DNA from: Reyranella massiliensis 521
GTDB lineage: Bacteria > Pseudomonadota > Alphaproteobacteria > Reyranellales > Reyranellaceae
NCBI RefSeq assembly: GCF_000312425.1
Contig: NZ_HE997181.1
Location: 5,503,788-5,567,787, forward strand
Length of the DNA stretch: 64,000 nt
Direction of reading: 5' to 3'
Position numbers and translations under genes: made by a program
Notes under the pieces: generated by a model
What the model was told of the DNA's origin: nothing
The model's input: the letters and a program-made list of their open reading frames with translations, nothing else
Databases searched by the model: none
Part shown: positions 54,703 through 63,105 of the stretch, piece by piece
How the letters are laid out: every line of letters starts with the position of its first letter
Numbering within the stretch: the stretch's first letter is position 1

Positions 54703-55131
54703 ATGCAACTCAACGAGTTTTACACCGTGCTTTGCACCGACGATGTGGCCGGCACGGTTGCCTTCTGGGAGCACCACTTTGGGCTGCGCCGTGTCTTCGA
54801 GAGTGACTGGTATGTCCATCTCGTCGGCGATGGTCAGGCCAGACCCAACCTCGCGATCCTTGATTGCCGCCACGAAACCATCCCGGTGGCGTTTCGCGGC
54901 AAGAAGGCATCCGGTCTGCTGGTGAACCTCGAAGTCGCCGACGTCGATGCCGAGTTTGCGAAAGCACAGGCAGCCGGCCTCAAGATCCATCTCACCCTGC
55001 GGGACGAACCTTTCGGCCAGCGGCACTTCATCACCGAAGATCCGAACGGCATTGCCATCGACGTCATCAAGCCGATTCCGCCCAGCGCCGAGTACGCCAA
55101 GCTCTACGAGGCGGAATCGTTGCCGCGATAA
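54703..55131 (+). CDS. VOC family (glyoxalase/bleomycin resistance-like) protein
   Basis: 142 aa from ATG 54703 (GGAGAGAGCA upstream); an ATG at 54691 is overlapped by that ribosome binding site. The fold is suggested by [40 protein letters not shown] and [18 protein letters not shown]. The second-module metal-type Glu is D (AIDVIKP) and the first position is Tyr/Thr, so a metal site is doubtful; drug- or toxin-binding is possible. It is controlled together with the divergent TetR gene. Confidence 0.85.
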   Translation: MQLNEFYTVLCTDDVAGTVAFWEHHFGLRRVFESDWYVHLVGDGQARPNLAILDCRHETIPVAFRGKKASGLLVNLEVADVDAEFAKAQAAGLKIHLTLRDEPFGQRHFITEDPNGIAIDVIKPIPPSAEYAKLYEAESLPR

Positions 55132-55202
55132 GGCTGCCTGCATCTCGACTCCCGCGCCATCGACGATAAGGTGGCGGCCGCTTTTGCAATCGGGAGGTCG
55201 AG

Positions 55203-56000
55203 ATGGACGTACGGATGGATGGCCGCGTGGCCGTGATCACCGGGGCGAGCACAGGGCTCGGCCTCGCCATGGCCAAGGAATTCGCGGCGTCGGGCGCGTC
55301 GGTGGCGTTGCTGGCGCGCAAGGCCGACGTGCTCGCCAAGGCCAAGGCCGAAGTGGCCAAAGCCGCGGGCAAGGCCAACATCAAGATCGAGGCCTATTCG
55401 TGCGACGTCTCCAAGGCGGCACCCATCGCCGAGACCTGGAAGAAGATCGAGGCCGAGTTCGGCAAGGTCGACATCGTGGTCAACAATGCCGGCATCAGCC
55501 ACGCCAAGCCGTTCGACACGGTGACCGATGAGGATTGGCAAGGCGATCTCGACCTCAAGCTGTTCGCCGCCATCCGCATGATCCGCCATGCGCTGCCCGG
55601 CATGCGCGAGCGCAAGTGGGGCCGCATCGTCAACGTGCTGAACATCGGCGCCAAGGCACCGACGGCCAACTCGACGCCGACCAGCGTCAGCCGCGCGGCG
55701 GGCCTGGCGCTCACCAAGGCCCTCTCCCAGGAGAATGCAAAGGACAATATCCTCGTGAACGCGATGCTGGTCGGCCTGATCGAGAGCGATCAGTGGGAAC
55801 GCCGCCACAAGACCGCCGCGGGCGAGGGCAAGACCTACGAGGAGTTCCTGGCCGGCATGGCCAAGGGCCGTATCCCGATCGGCCGCATGGGCAAGGCCGA
55901 GGAATTCGCGCGCATGGCCTGCTTCCTCTGCTCCGACGCCGGCTCCTTCATCACCGGCGTCGCCATCAACGTCGACGGCGGCGCGAGCCCGGTCGTCTAG
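55203..56000 (+). CDS. SDR family protein lacking the Ser-Tyr-Lys triad
   Basis: 265 aa. The cofactor motif ITGASTGLGLAMA, CDVSKAAPIAETW, NNAG and the C-terminal FITGVAINVDGGA are normal. The active site is not: the Tyr-x3-Lys segment reads TSVSR (Thr for Tyr, Arg for Lys), and the Ser position reads LNIG. So NAD(P) is probably bound but the standard mechanism is lost. The gene ends by sharing a CTAG with the stop of the convergent Coq4-like gene. GGAGG is placed 5 bp upstream of ATG 55203. Confidence 0.87.
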   Translation: MDVRMDGRVAVITGASTGLGLAMAKEFAASGASVALLARKADVLAKAKAEVAKAAGKANIKIEAYSCDVSKAAPIAETWKKIEAEFGKVDIVVNNAGISHAKPFDTVTDEDWQGDLDLKLFAAIRMIRHALPGMRERKWGRIVNVLNIGAKAPTANSTPTSVSRAAGLALTKALSQENAKDNILVNAMLVGLIESDQWERRHKTAAGEGKTYEEFLAGMAKGRIPIGRMGKAEEFARMACFLCSDAGSFITGVAINVDGGASPVV

Positions 56001-56944
56001 GCCGGCGCGACGTTCCAGTCGCGGCGCAGTTTCTCGAGATCCTGCTCGATCCAATCCCAGACGTTCCAGTCTGGGGCGAAGAGGTCGATGGTCATGTCGT
56101 GGCCACGTGCCCAGGCATGCCAGAACTCGTTCGGGTCGAAGCCGCCTCTGGCCGGCGTGGCGACGTCGTTGAACCTGACGCCGAGATGGCCGTTGAAGAT
56201 GACCGGCAGGATGTGGCCGGCCATGGGATTGATCGGATGCATCGCCGCGGTGAAGGTCGAGACCAGGATCTCGCCGCGGTAGCTCGTGTCATAGCCTGAA
56301 ATGATGTGGGTGGCGTCGTGCGGTGTGGCGAAGCCCGAGTTGAGCGCGCCCGGGTCGCCGGGGAACGGGTAGCCGTTGTTCTTGTCGAAGTCCCAGAGCG
56401 CCTTGCCGAACGTGTTCTGCGGTAGCTTGCCCAGCGCCTCGTAGCGCGCGACCAGGGCCGGGTCGGCCTTGTCGCCTTTGTAGGGCAGGATCCATTCCAC
56501 CGGATCGGGACGGGTGCCCCATGGCCCGCTGACGACGCTTTCGGCATTGCGCATCGTCATGTCGGCGATCGCCCAGGCCATGTGGCCCGACGCTGCCTCG
56601 ACCATCTGCGTCAGATAGGCCTCCTCGATGTCGAGCGCCCGCGCATAGGCCAGTACCGACTTGAGCTTCTCCGGATCGAGTGTGCCGTCGACCATCACCA
56701 TGATGGCGAGATAGCGCAGTGCCTCGTGCGCCAAATCGCGGTCCTTCAGCAGCCGGGCCAAATCGGCCGGCTCGACCGCGGGCAAGGCCCCGATATCGGT
56801 GAGATCGTATCGGCGCAGCAGGTAACGACCTGCTGCGAGAATGCTCGCCGTGTCGGCGTGGCTGATGGCGTGACCGCCGGCCAACGCCACCTGGCGCATG
56901 GCCCCCAGGATGGCGTCGCTTTCGGGACGGTCGACGGGGCGCAC
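55997..56944 (-). CDS. TerB-like / Coq4-like domain protein, unusual fusion
   Basis: 315 aa, no signal peptide. Residues about 65-130 resemble TerB: a helical stretch with MVMVDGTLDPEKLKSVLAYA and acidic loop. Residues about 170-315 resemble Coq4: LGKLPQNTFGKALWDF, then the exact metal motif HDxxH-x11-E (His209, Asp210, His213, Glu225 in TPHDATHIISGYDTSYRGE), and a W-rich C-terminus ending LEKLRRDWNV. Coq4 is thought to remove a C1 carboxyl from a quinone precursor. The gene starts 5 bp after the thiolase stop and is probably co-transcribed with it. The assignment is by motif only. Confidence 0.6.
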   Translation of the reverse strand: MRPVDRPESDAILGAMRQVALAGGHAISHADTASILAAGRYLLRRYDLTDIGALPAVEPADLARLLKDRDLAHEALRYLAIMVMVDGTLDPEKLKSVLAYARALDIEEAYLTQMVEAASGHMAWAIADMTMRNAESVVSGPWGTRPDPVEWILPYKGDKADPALVARYEALGKLPQNTFGKALWDFDKNNGYPFPGDPGALNSGFATPHDATHIISGYDTSYRGEILVSTFTAAMHPINPMAGHILPVIFNGHLGVRFNDVATPARGGFDPNEFWHAWARGHDMTIDLFAPDWNVWDWIEQDLEKLRRDWNVAPA

Positions 56945-56949
56945 GCGGG

Positions 56950-58119
56950 CTAGCGCAGCGGTTCGAGGATGCTCACATAGTTGGCGACGGCTGCGCCGCC
57001 CATGTTGAACACGCCGCCGAGCTTGGCCTTCGGCAGCTGCATGCCTTCCGGCGCCGTTCCCGAGAGCTGCATGGCCGACATCACGTGCATGCTGACGCCC
57101 GTCGCGCCGACCGGATGGCCCTTGGCCTTGAGGCCGCCCGAGACGTTGACCGGCAGCTTGCCGTCGCGCTCGACCCAGCCTTCGTGAATCGCCCGCTCGC
57201 CTTCGCCCGGTGCGGTGAGGCCCATCGCTTCGTACTCGATCAGCTCGGCCGAGGTGAAGCAGTCGTGGCTTTCGACGAAGGAGAGATCGAGCAGGTCGAG
57301 ATGCGCCGACTTCAATGCCTGCTGCCAGGCGCGCTGCGGGCCTTCGAACTTGATGATGTCGCGCTTGCTCATCGGCAGGAAGTCATTGACGTGCTCGGCG
57401 GCGCGGAAGGCGATCGCCTGTTTCATCCCCAGCGCGGTGCCGACGTCGGTCAGCACTACGGCCGCGGCGCCATCGGTGACGGGCGAGCAGTCCGTGCGCT
57501 TCAGCGGACCGGCGACGAACGGGTTCTTGTCCGACGGCGTGCGGCAGAAGTCGTAGGCGAACTCCTTCTGGAAATGCGCGAAGGGATTCTTGGCGCCGTT
57601 CTTGTGGGCCTTGACCGCGATCTTGGCGAGCGCGTCCGACTTGTCGCCGTAGCGCTGGAAGTAGGTCGAGGTGATCTTGCCGAAGATGCCGGCAAAGCCT
57701 GCCTCGATGTTCGCTTCCTCGGCGACATACGACGCCTTGATCAGGACGTCGCCGGCCTGGGCGGAATTCAGTTCGGTCATCTTCTCGACACCGACTACCA
57801 GCACGAAGCGCGCCTTGCCGGCTGCGAGCGTGTTCAGCCCCATGTGGATGGCGGCCGATCCGGTGGCGCAGGCATTCTCGACGCGGGTGCTGGGCTTGAA
57901 GCGCAGGTCGGGATGGGCCTGCAGCGGCAGCGAGGAGTGGAACTCCTGGCGCACGAAGCCGCCGTTCATGTTGCCGACGTAGATGACGTCGACGTCCCTG
58001 GGCTCGATCCCGGCATGGGCGATGGCGTCGCTCGCGGCCTTTACGATCAGCGATTCGCTGGTCTCGCCGTCGAGCTTGCCGAACTTGCCGTGGGACCAAC
58101 CGACGATACAGGCCGTCAT
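56950..58119 (-). CDS. Thiolase-fold acetyl-CoA acetyltransferase (SCP2/non-decarboxylating type)
   Basis: 389 aa. N-terminal nucleophile Cys84 (VENACATGSAAIHMG), the His in VESHDCFTSAEL, and GGLKAKGHPVGATG are present. The second catalytic Cys of biosynthetic thiolases (the CIGGG loop) is replaced: the end reads FNMGGAAVANYVSI. This is typical of SCP2-type thiolase-like proteins, many of which handle branched or aromatic acyl-CoA chains. The gene heads a two-gene unit with the TerB/Coq4-like gene; an 18-bp palindrome lies 79 bp upstream. Confidence 0.85.
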   Translation of the reverse strand: MTACIVGWSHGKFGKLDGETSESLIVKAASDAIAHAGIEPRDVDVIYVGNMNGGFVRQEFHSSLPLQAHPDLRFKPSTRVENACATGSAAIHMGLNTLAAGKARFVLVVGVEKMTELNSAQAGDVLIKASYVAEEANIEAGFAGIFGKITSTYFQRYGDKSDALAKIAVKAHKNGAKNPFAHFQKEFAYDFCRTPSDKNPFVAGPLKRTDCSPVTDGAAAVVLTDVGTALGMKQAIAFRAAEHVNDFLPMSKRDIIKFEGPQRAWQQALKSAHLDLLDLSFVESHDCFTSAELIEYEAMGLTAPGEGERAIHEGWVERDGKLPVNVSGGLKAKGHPVGATGVSMHVMSAMQLSGTAPEGMQLPKAKLGGVFNMGGAAVANYVSILEPLR

Positions 58120-58197
58120 GGGAACTCTCCTTTGCTCAGTTGCCGTGACCCTAGACGCCGCCTCAAGTCAGGTCGAGGGGCGGCTCGGGATGTCAGG

Positions 58198-58215
58198 TAA
58201 GTGCATATACACTTA
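58198..58215. promoter_or_regulatory. 18-bp near-perfect palindrome in the thiolase upstream region
   Basis: TAAGTGCATATACACTTA is palindromic apart from one central pair. It lies between the divergent thiolase and membrane protein genes, in an AT-rich patch followed by TATATAG. It is a plausible operator of an unlinked regulator and may control the thiolase operon. No regulator gene is immediately adjacent. Confidence 0.5.
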
Positions 58216-58313
58216 TATAGCGAAACGGTCTGCGCAAGGAGGTCTTCGCGACGCCCCATTTTCGCCGCGCGGCGGGTATTGACTGAAGCTCGCATCCGGA
58301 GCCCAACTGCAAT

Positions 58314-58700
58314 ATGGCAGACACCAATCCGTCACCCACTCCCCAACCGGAACGTCCGGCGGCGCGTTGGCCGTGGATTCTGGGCGGCCTGCTGGGTGGC
58401 TTCTTCCTCCTGGCCTTCGGTCTCGGCCTCGGCTGGTACCTTTTCTATCGTCCGATCGTGAACGTGGCGGTGCAGCTTCCCGCACCGCCGGCGCCTCCCG
58501 CGCCTCCGGGACCCGATGCCGCACAGGTGAAGGCGCTCGAGGATCAGATCGAGAAGCAGAAGGCGGCCAACAAGCAGATCGAGGAGCAGATCGCAGTCCT
58601 CAAGGATCGTCTGCGCGCCGATGTCTGCACGGCGAAGGACCCGCAAGGTAAGACGCCACCAGCCTCGACGCCTGTGCCGCCCGGCGGCCAGAAGACGTGA
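58314..58700 (+). CDS. Hypothetical single-pass membrane protein with coiled coil
   Basis: 128 aa. A short Pro-rich cytoplasmic start is followed by one membrane helix (WILGGLLGGFFLLAFGLGLG, residues about 21-44), a Pro/Ala spacer (PAPPAPPAPPGP), a charged helix likely to form a coiled coil (KALEDQIEKQKAANKQIEEQ) and a Pro-rich tail with one Cys. I do not recognise the family. It precedes the cyo genes by 111 bp in the same direction and could be an accessory or unrelated protein. Confidence 0.7.
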   Translation: MADTNPSPTPQPERPAARWPWILGGLLGGFFLLAFGLGLGWYLFYRPIVNVAVQLPAPPAPPAPPGPDAAQVKALEDQIEKQKAANKQIEEQIAVLKDRLRADVCTAKDPQGKTPPASTPVPPGGQKT

Positions 58701-58811
58701 CGAACCTGCCTGACGAGCAGACCTGACGTCAGATCAGCAAAAGAAATCGTTGCTCATCACGAAAGCGAGCTTCAATCTGCTCGGATAGGTTAATAAGCCG
58801 AGTGGGGGAGC

Positions 58812-59720
58812 TTGAAGCTCAGGGGAATCAATTGGCGCGGAGCGATGCTGGCCGTCAGCATGGCTCTGCTGGCCGGTGCATGCGATCTGAAGCGCGCCGC
58901 CGTTCTCGATCCCAAGGGGCCGATTGCGCTCGCCGAGCGCGACCTCCTCTTCGATGCCTTCTGCGTGATGATGATCGTGATCGTCCCGGTCATCATCCTG
59001 ACCTTGTGGTTCGCCTGGCGTTATCGGGCCTCCAACACCAGCGCACAGTACACACCGACCTGGTCCAATTCGGTCAAGATCGACGCGTTCGTCTGGTCGA
59101 TTCCGGCCATTATCGTCATCTCCCTCGGCGTGCTGCTGTGGCGCAGCACCTACAAGCTCGATCCTTACCGTCCGATTGAGAATGCCGGTCCGGCGATCGA
59201 AGTGCAGGTCGTGGCGCAGGACTGGAAGTGGCTGTTCATCTATCCCGAACAGGGCATCGCCGTGGTGAACCAGCTCGCTTTCCCGGCGGGGCGGCCGTTG
59301 AGCCTGCGGATTACCTCCGACACGGTGATGAACTCCTTCTACGTCCCGCAGCTCGCCGGCCAGATCTACGCCATGGCCGGCATGCAGACGCGGCTGCAGC
59401 TCCTGGCCGACCAGCCCGGCAAGTTCGTCGGCCGTAACAGCCAGTATTCGGGCGGCGGCTATTCGGATCAGCATTTCGAGGTGGTGTCGCTAAGTCAGGG
59501 CGATTTCGACGCCTGGGTCGCGAAGGCCAAAGAGGCGCCGGGCCGCCTCGACGCGCAAACCTATCCGGCGCAGGCGGCCAAGAGCCGCGCCGTTCCCATC
59601 ACCTACTATTCGGCGGTCGAGCCCGGTCTCTACGACCAGATCATCGCCAAGTACCGGCACAGCGGCCACGCCCATACCCAGAGCCAGGGGCAGGGCACCA
59701 ACGTTCCGGCCCGGAGATAG
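58812..59720 (+). CDS. cyoA: Cytochrome bo3 ubiquinol oxidase subunit II
   Basis: 302 aa from TTG 58812. The TTG start gives a charged N-region and a lipobox ending in Cys (LLAGAC), as expected for this lipoprotein subunit; a downstream ATG at 58845 would leave no charged N-region. Two membrane helices follow ([35 protein letters not shown]). The CuA ligands of cytochrome c oxidases are absent ([16 protein letters not shown]), identifying a quinol oxidase. A CTGACGTCAG palindrome at 58723-58732 lies upstream. First gene of the cyoABCD unit. Confidence 0.94.
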   Translation: MKLRGINWRGAMLAVSMALLAGACDLKRAAVLDPKGPIALAERDLLFDAFCVMMIVIVPVIILTLWFAWRYRASNTSAQYTPTWSNSVKIDAFVWSIPAIIVISLGVLLWRSTYKLDPYRPIENAGPAIEVQVVAQDWKWLFIYPEQGIAVVNQLAFPAGRPLSLRITSDTVMNSFYVPQLAGQIYAMAGMQTRLQLLADQPGKFVGRNSQYSGGGYSDQHFEVVSLSQGDFDAWVAKAKEAPGRLDAQTYPAQAAKSRAVPITYYSAVEPGLYDQIIAKYRHSGHAHTQSQGQGTNVPARR

Positions 59721-59724
59721 CGGC

Positions 59725-61698
59725 ATGTTCGGCAAACTGACGATCGAAGCCCTGCCGCTCTACAGCGCGATCGCAGCCGGCGGGGCGGCGGTCACCGTGG
59801 GCGGCGCGCTGCTGGTGGCCATCGTGCTGACTTGGCTCAAGGCTTGGAAGTATCTCTGGAGCGAGTGGCTGACCAGCGTCGACCACAAGCGTATCGGCAT
59901 CATGTACATCGTGCTGGCGCTGATCATGCTGCTGCGCGGCTTCGTCGACGCCATCATGATGCGCGCCCAGCAGGCGATGGCGCTCGATGCCGGCGGCTAC
60001 CTGCCGCCCGAGCATTTCGACCAGATCTTCAGCTCGCACGGCACGATCATGATCTTCTTCATGGCGATGCCGTTCATGACCGGGTTGATCAACCTGATCA
60101 TGCCGCTGCAGATCGGCACCCGCGACGTGGCATTCCCGTGGCTGAACGCGGTCAGCCTGTGGCTGAGCGCGGCGGGCGCGGGCCTCGTCATGGTCTCGCT
60201 GGTGATTGGTAAATTCTCGACGGCAGGCTGGACCGGCTACCCGCCCTATTCGGGCATCGAGTACAATCCCGGCGTCGGCGTCGATTACTGGATCTGGGCC
60301 ATCCTGATCAGTGGCGTCGGATCGACGATGTCGGGCATCAACTTCGTCGTCACGATCCTGAAGCGGCGCGCGCCGGGCATGACCCTGATGCGCATGACAC
60401 CGTTCACCTGGACCGCGCTCTGCGCCTCTGTGCTGATGGCCTTTGCCTTCCCAGCTATCACCGTGGCCTGCGGCCTGCTCGCCCTCGACCGCCTCGCCGG
60501 CATGCATTTCTTCACGAATGCGCATGGCGGCAACATGATGAACTACGCCAACCTCTTCTGGATCTGGGGGCATCCGGAGGTCTACATCCTGATCCTGCCT
60601 GCGTTCGGCATCTTCTCCGAGGTCGTGTCGACCTTCTCGCGCAAGCGCCTGTTCGGCTACGAGTCGCTGGTCTATGCCACGGCGGCGATCGCGATCCTGT
60701 CCTTCACCGTCTGGCTGCACCATTTCTTCACCATGGGCTCCAGCGCCAACGTCAACGCCTTCTTCGGCGTGACGACCATGATCATCGCGGTGCCCACGGG
60801 CGTGAAGGTCTTCAACTGGCTGCTCACCATGTATCGCGGCCGCATCGACTTCCACCCGTCGATGATGTGGAGCATCGGCTTCATCGTGACCTTCGTGATC
60901 GGCGGCATGACCGGCGTTCTGCTCGCCATTCCGCCGGCCGACTTCCTGATGCACAACACGACCTTCCTGGTCGCTCACTTCCACAACATGATCATCCCCG
61001 GCGTGCTGTTCGGCTATCTCGCGGGCTACATGTTCTGGTTTCCCAAGGCCTTCGGGTTCGAGCTCAACCGCGGCTGGGGGCTTGCTTCCTTCTGGTGCTG
61101 GCTGATCGGCTTCTACCTGGCCTTCATGCCGCTCTATCTCCTCGGCCTGAAGGGCATGCCGCGCCGCATGGAGACCTACAATGACCCGACGTGGCAGCCT
61201 TACCTGATGGTCGCCGCGCTGGGCGCCGTCGTCGTGCTGTGCGGCATCGCGTCGATGGTGATGCAGCTCTACGTCTCAATCCGCGACCGCAAGCTCAACG
61301 CGGACCGGACGGGCGATCCGTTCGACGGGCGTACCCTCGAATGGTCGACCTCCTCGCCGCCGCCGCCCTACAACTTCGCGGTGATTCCGACGGTCGGCGA
61401 TCGCGAACCCTTCCTCGAGGCGAAGAAGAACGGCACGGCCTATCGGCGGCCGGCTTCCTACGCGCCGATCCGCATCCCCTCGAATACGCCGGCGGGCGTG
61501 ATCCTGGGCGGCTTCGCCTTCGTGCTGGGCTTTGCCGTCGTCTGGCATATCTGGTGGCTGGTGATCGTCTCGGCGATCGCGATGTTCGTCACGGTGATTG
61601 CTCGCTCGTCCGACGACAATGCCGAGTTCACCCTGTCGGCCGGCGAGGTGAAGCGCATGGAGGATGAGCGCTTCCGCGAGCTCGGAGGCCGGGCATGA
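59725..61698 (+). CDS. cyoB: Cytochrome bo3 ubiquinol oxidase subunit I
   Basis: 657 aa, about 15 membrane helices. Haem and CuB ligands visible: His in [13 protein letters not shown], the His-Tyr cross-link region [20 protein letters not shown], His-His in [15 protein letters not shown] and His pair in [17 protein letters not shown]. It reduces oxygen to water and pumps protons. It starts 4 bp after cyoA and its stop overlaps cyoC. The C-terminal helices ([20 protein letters not shown]) are those typical of CyoB. Confidence 0.97.
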   Translation: MFGKLTIEALPLYSAIAAGGAAVTVGGALLVAIVLTWLKAWKYLWSEWLTSVDHKRIGIMYIVLALIMLLRGFVDAIMMRAQQAMALDAGGYLPPEHFDQIFSSHGTIMIFFMAMPFMTGLINLIMPLQIGTRDVAFPWLNAVSLWLSAAGAGLVMVSLVIGKFSTAGWTGYPPYSGIEYNPGVGVDYWIWAILISGVGSTMSGINFVVTILKRRAPGMTLMRMTPFTWTALCASVLMAFAFPAITVACGLLALDRLAGMHFFTNAHGGNMMNYANLFWIWGHPEVYILILPAFGIFSEVVSTFSRKRLFGYESLVYATAAIAILSFTVWLHHFFTMGSSANVNAFFGVTTMIIAVPTGVKVFNWLLTMYRGRIDFHPSMMWSIGFIVTFVIGGMTGVLLAIPPADFLMHNTTFLVAHFHNMIIPGVLFGYLAGYMFWFPKAFGFELNRGWGLASFWCWLIGFYLAFMPLYLLGLKGMPRRMETYNDPTWQPYLMVAALGAVVVLCGIASMVMQLYVSIRDRKLNADRTGDPFDGRTLEWSTSSPPPPYNFAVIPTVGDREPFLEAKKNGTAYRRPASYAPIRIPSNTPAGVILGGFAFVLGFAVVWHIWWLVIVSAIAMFVTVIARSSDDNAEFTLSAGEVKRMEDERFRELGGRA

Positions 61699-62294
61699 GT
61701 GTCGCGCACATGAGCGAGCACGAACGGGAAGAGACCGAAACCCGGGAGCAGCGCGCCCTCGGTTTCTGGCTCTACCTGATGGGCGATGCCGTGATCTTCG
61801 CCCTCCTGTTCGCGACCTACGCGATCATGATCCCCGGCACGGCCGGCGGGCCGACAGGCAAGGACCTCTTCGACCTGAACAACGCCGCGCTCGAAACGGT
61901 GCTGCTGCTGGTCTCCAGCACGACCTTCGGCTTTGCGAGCCTCTCGGTGCGGACGGGCAATCGCAGCGCGGTGATCGGCTGGCTCGCCGTCACGTTCCTG
62001 TTGGGGGCGGGTTTCGTCTTCCTCGAGGTGAGGGAGTTCGCCGGCATGATCGCCAAGGGCGCCGGGCCGGATCGCAGCGGTTTCCTCTCGGCCTTCTTCA
62101 CCCTGGTCGGCACGCACGGCGTCCATGTCACCATGGGCCTGCTGTGGATTGTGATCCTGTCGGCCCAGGTGATGCTGAAGGGACTCACTGCGCCCGTGGC
62201 CTCGCGGCTCTACCGGCTTGGCCTCTTCTGGCATTTCCTCGATATCGCCTGGGTCGGGATCTTCTCGATCGTCTATCTGCCGGGACTGCTCTGA
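61695..62294 (+). CDS. cyoC: Cytochrome bo3 ubiquinol oxidase subunit III
   Basis: 199 aa, five membrane helices. Pattern: [60 protein letters not shown] and [20 protein letters not shown]. It overlaps cyoB (ATGA) and cyoD (TGATG). Confidence 0.95.
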   Translation: MSVAHMSEHEREETETREQRALGFWLYLMGDAVIFALLFATYAIMIPGTAGGPTGKDLFDLNNAALETVLLLVSSTTFGFASLSVRTGNRSAVIGWLAVTFLLGAGFVFLEVREFAGMIAKGAGPDRSGFLSAFFTLVGTHGVHVTMGLLWIVILSAQVMLKGLTAPVASRLYRLGLFWHFLDIAWVGIFSIVYLPGLL

Positions 62295-62593
62295 TGGAAC
62301 GCCATGGGCTCCGCAACTACCTGATCGGCTTTGTGCTCGCCGTCGTTCTGAGCGTCATCCCGTTCTGGCTGGTCGCCACACACGCGCTGCCGCCGCAACG
62401 CACGCTGTTGATCATCGGCATCGCCGCCGTGCTGCAGGTGCTCGTCCACCTGCGCTTCTTCCTGCATCTCAATTTCACGACCACGCCCAAGGAGAACCTA
62501 CTGGCGCTGGTCTTCACCGCACTGCTGATCTTCATCATGGTGGGCGGCAGCTTCTGGATCATGTTCGATCTGCATCAGCGGATGATGACCTGA
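62294..62593 (+). CDS. cyoD: Cytochrome bo3 ubiquinol oxidase subunit IV
   Basis: 99 aa, three membrane helices: YLIGFVLAVVLSVIPFWLVA, LLIIGIAAVLQVLVHLRFFL and LLALVFTALLIFIMVGGSFW. Small subunit that aids CuB binding in assembly. The usual next gene, cyoE (haem O synthase), is not here; a small methyltransferase follows instead. Confidence 0.94.
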   Translation: MERHGLRNYLIGFVLAVVLSVIPFWLVATHALPPQRTLLIIGIAAVLQVLVHLRFFLHLNFTTTPKENLLALVFTALLIFIMVGGSFWIMFDLHQRMMT

Positions 62594-62607
62594 CCTCTGC
62601 GCGGCCC

Positions 62608-63105
62608 TTGCGTATCGGCTGGGCGCTGGAAAGCATCGCACCGAAGCCGTCGGATCGGCTCCTCGAAATCGGATGCGGGCAAGGGGTGGCCGTTGCCGCC
62701 GTCTGCGAAGGATTGACCAGCGGCACGATCCTGGCGATCGACCGCTCCGCGACGATGATCGCAGCCGCCCGTCGGCGTAATCAGGACCCCGAGAGAGAGG
62801 GCAAAGCGACGTTCGCCGCGATGGCGCTGGCCGACATGACCTTCGGTTCGCAGCGTTTCGACAAGGTCTTCGCCATCAACGTGAATCTGTTCTGGCGGGA
62901 CGCGGCGCGGGAACTGGCGATTGTCCGGACTGTTCTCGCGCCGCGTGGCCGCCTTCATTTGATCTTCGAGCCACCGACAGTCGCCCAGGTCGAGCGCATC
63001 GCAAAGGAAACGGCGGTGCGGCTGGAGGTGGGCGGCTTTTCAAACGCGGTCGTCCGGAAAGGAACCGGAACGGCTGCGCGCCTGATTCACATCTCTGCCG
63101 CCTAG
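62608..63105 (+). CDS. Small class I SAM-dependent methyltransferase
   Basis: 165 aa from TTG 62608; the start is uncertain, as a CTG at 62590 overlapping the cyoD stop would give six more residues. SAM motif I is LLEIGCGQGVAVAAVC, followed by ILAIDRSATMIAAARRR, FDKVFAINVNLFW and LAPRGRLHLIFEPP. It may methylate a small molecule. It appears co-transcribed with cyoABCD but is not a usual member of that operon. It shares a CTAG stop with the porin gene on the other strand. Confidence 0.8.
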   Translation: MRIGWALESIAPKPSDRLLEIGCGQGVAVAAVCEGLTSGTILAIDRSATMIAAARRRNQDPEREGKATFAAMALADMTFGSQRFDKVFAINVNLFWRDAARELAIVRTVLAPRGRLHLIFEPPTVAQVERIAKETAVRLEVGGFSNAVVRKGTGTAARLIHISAA

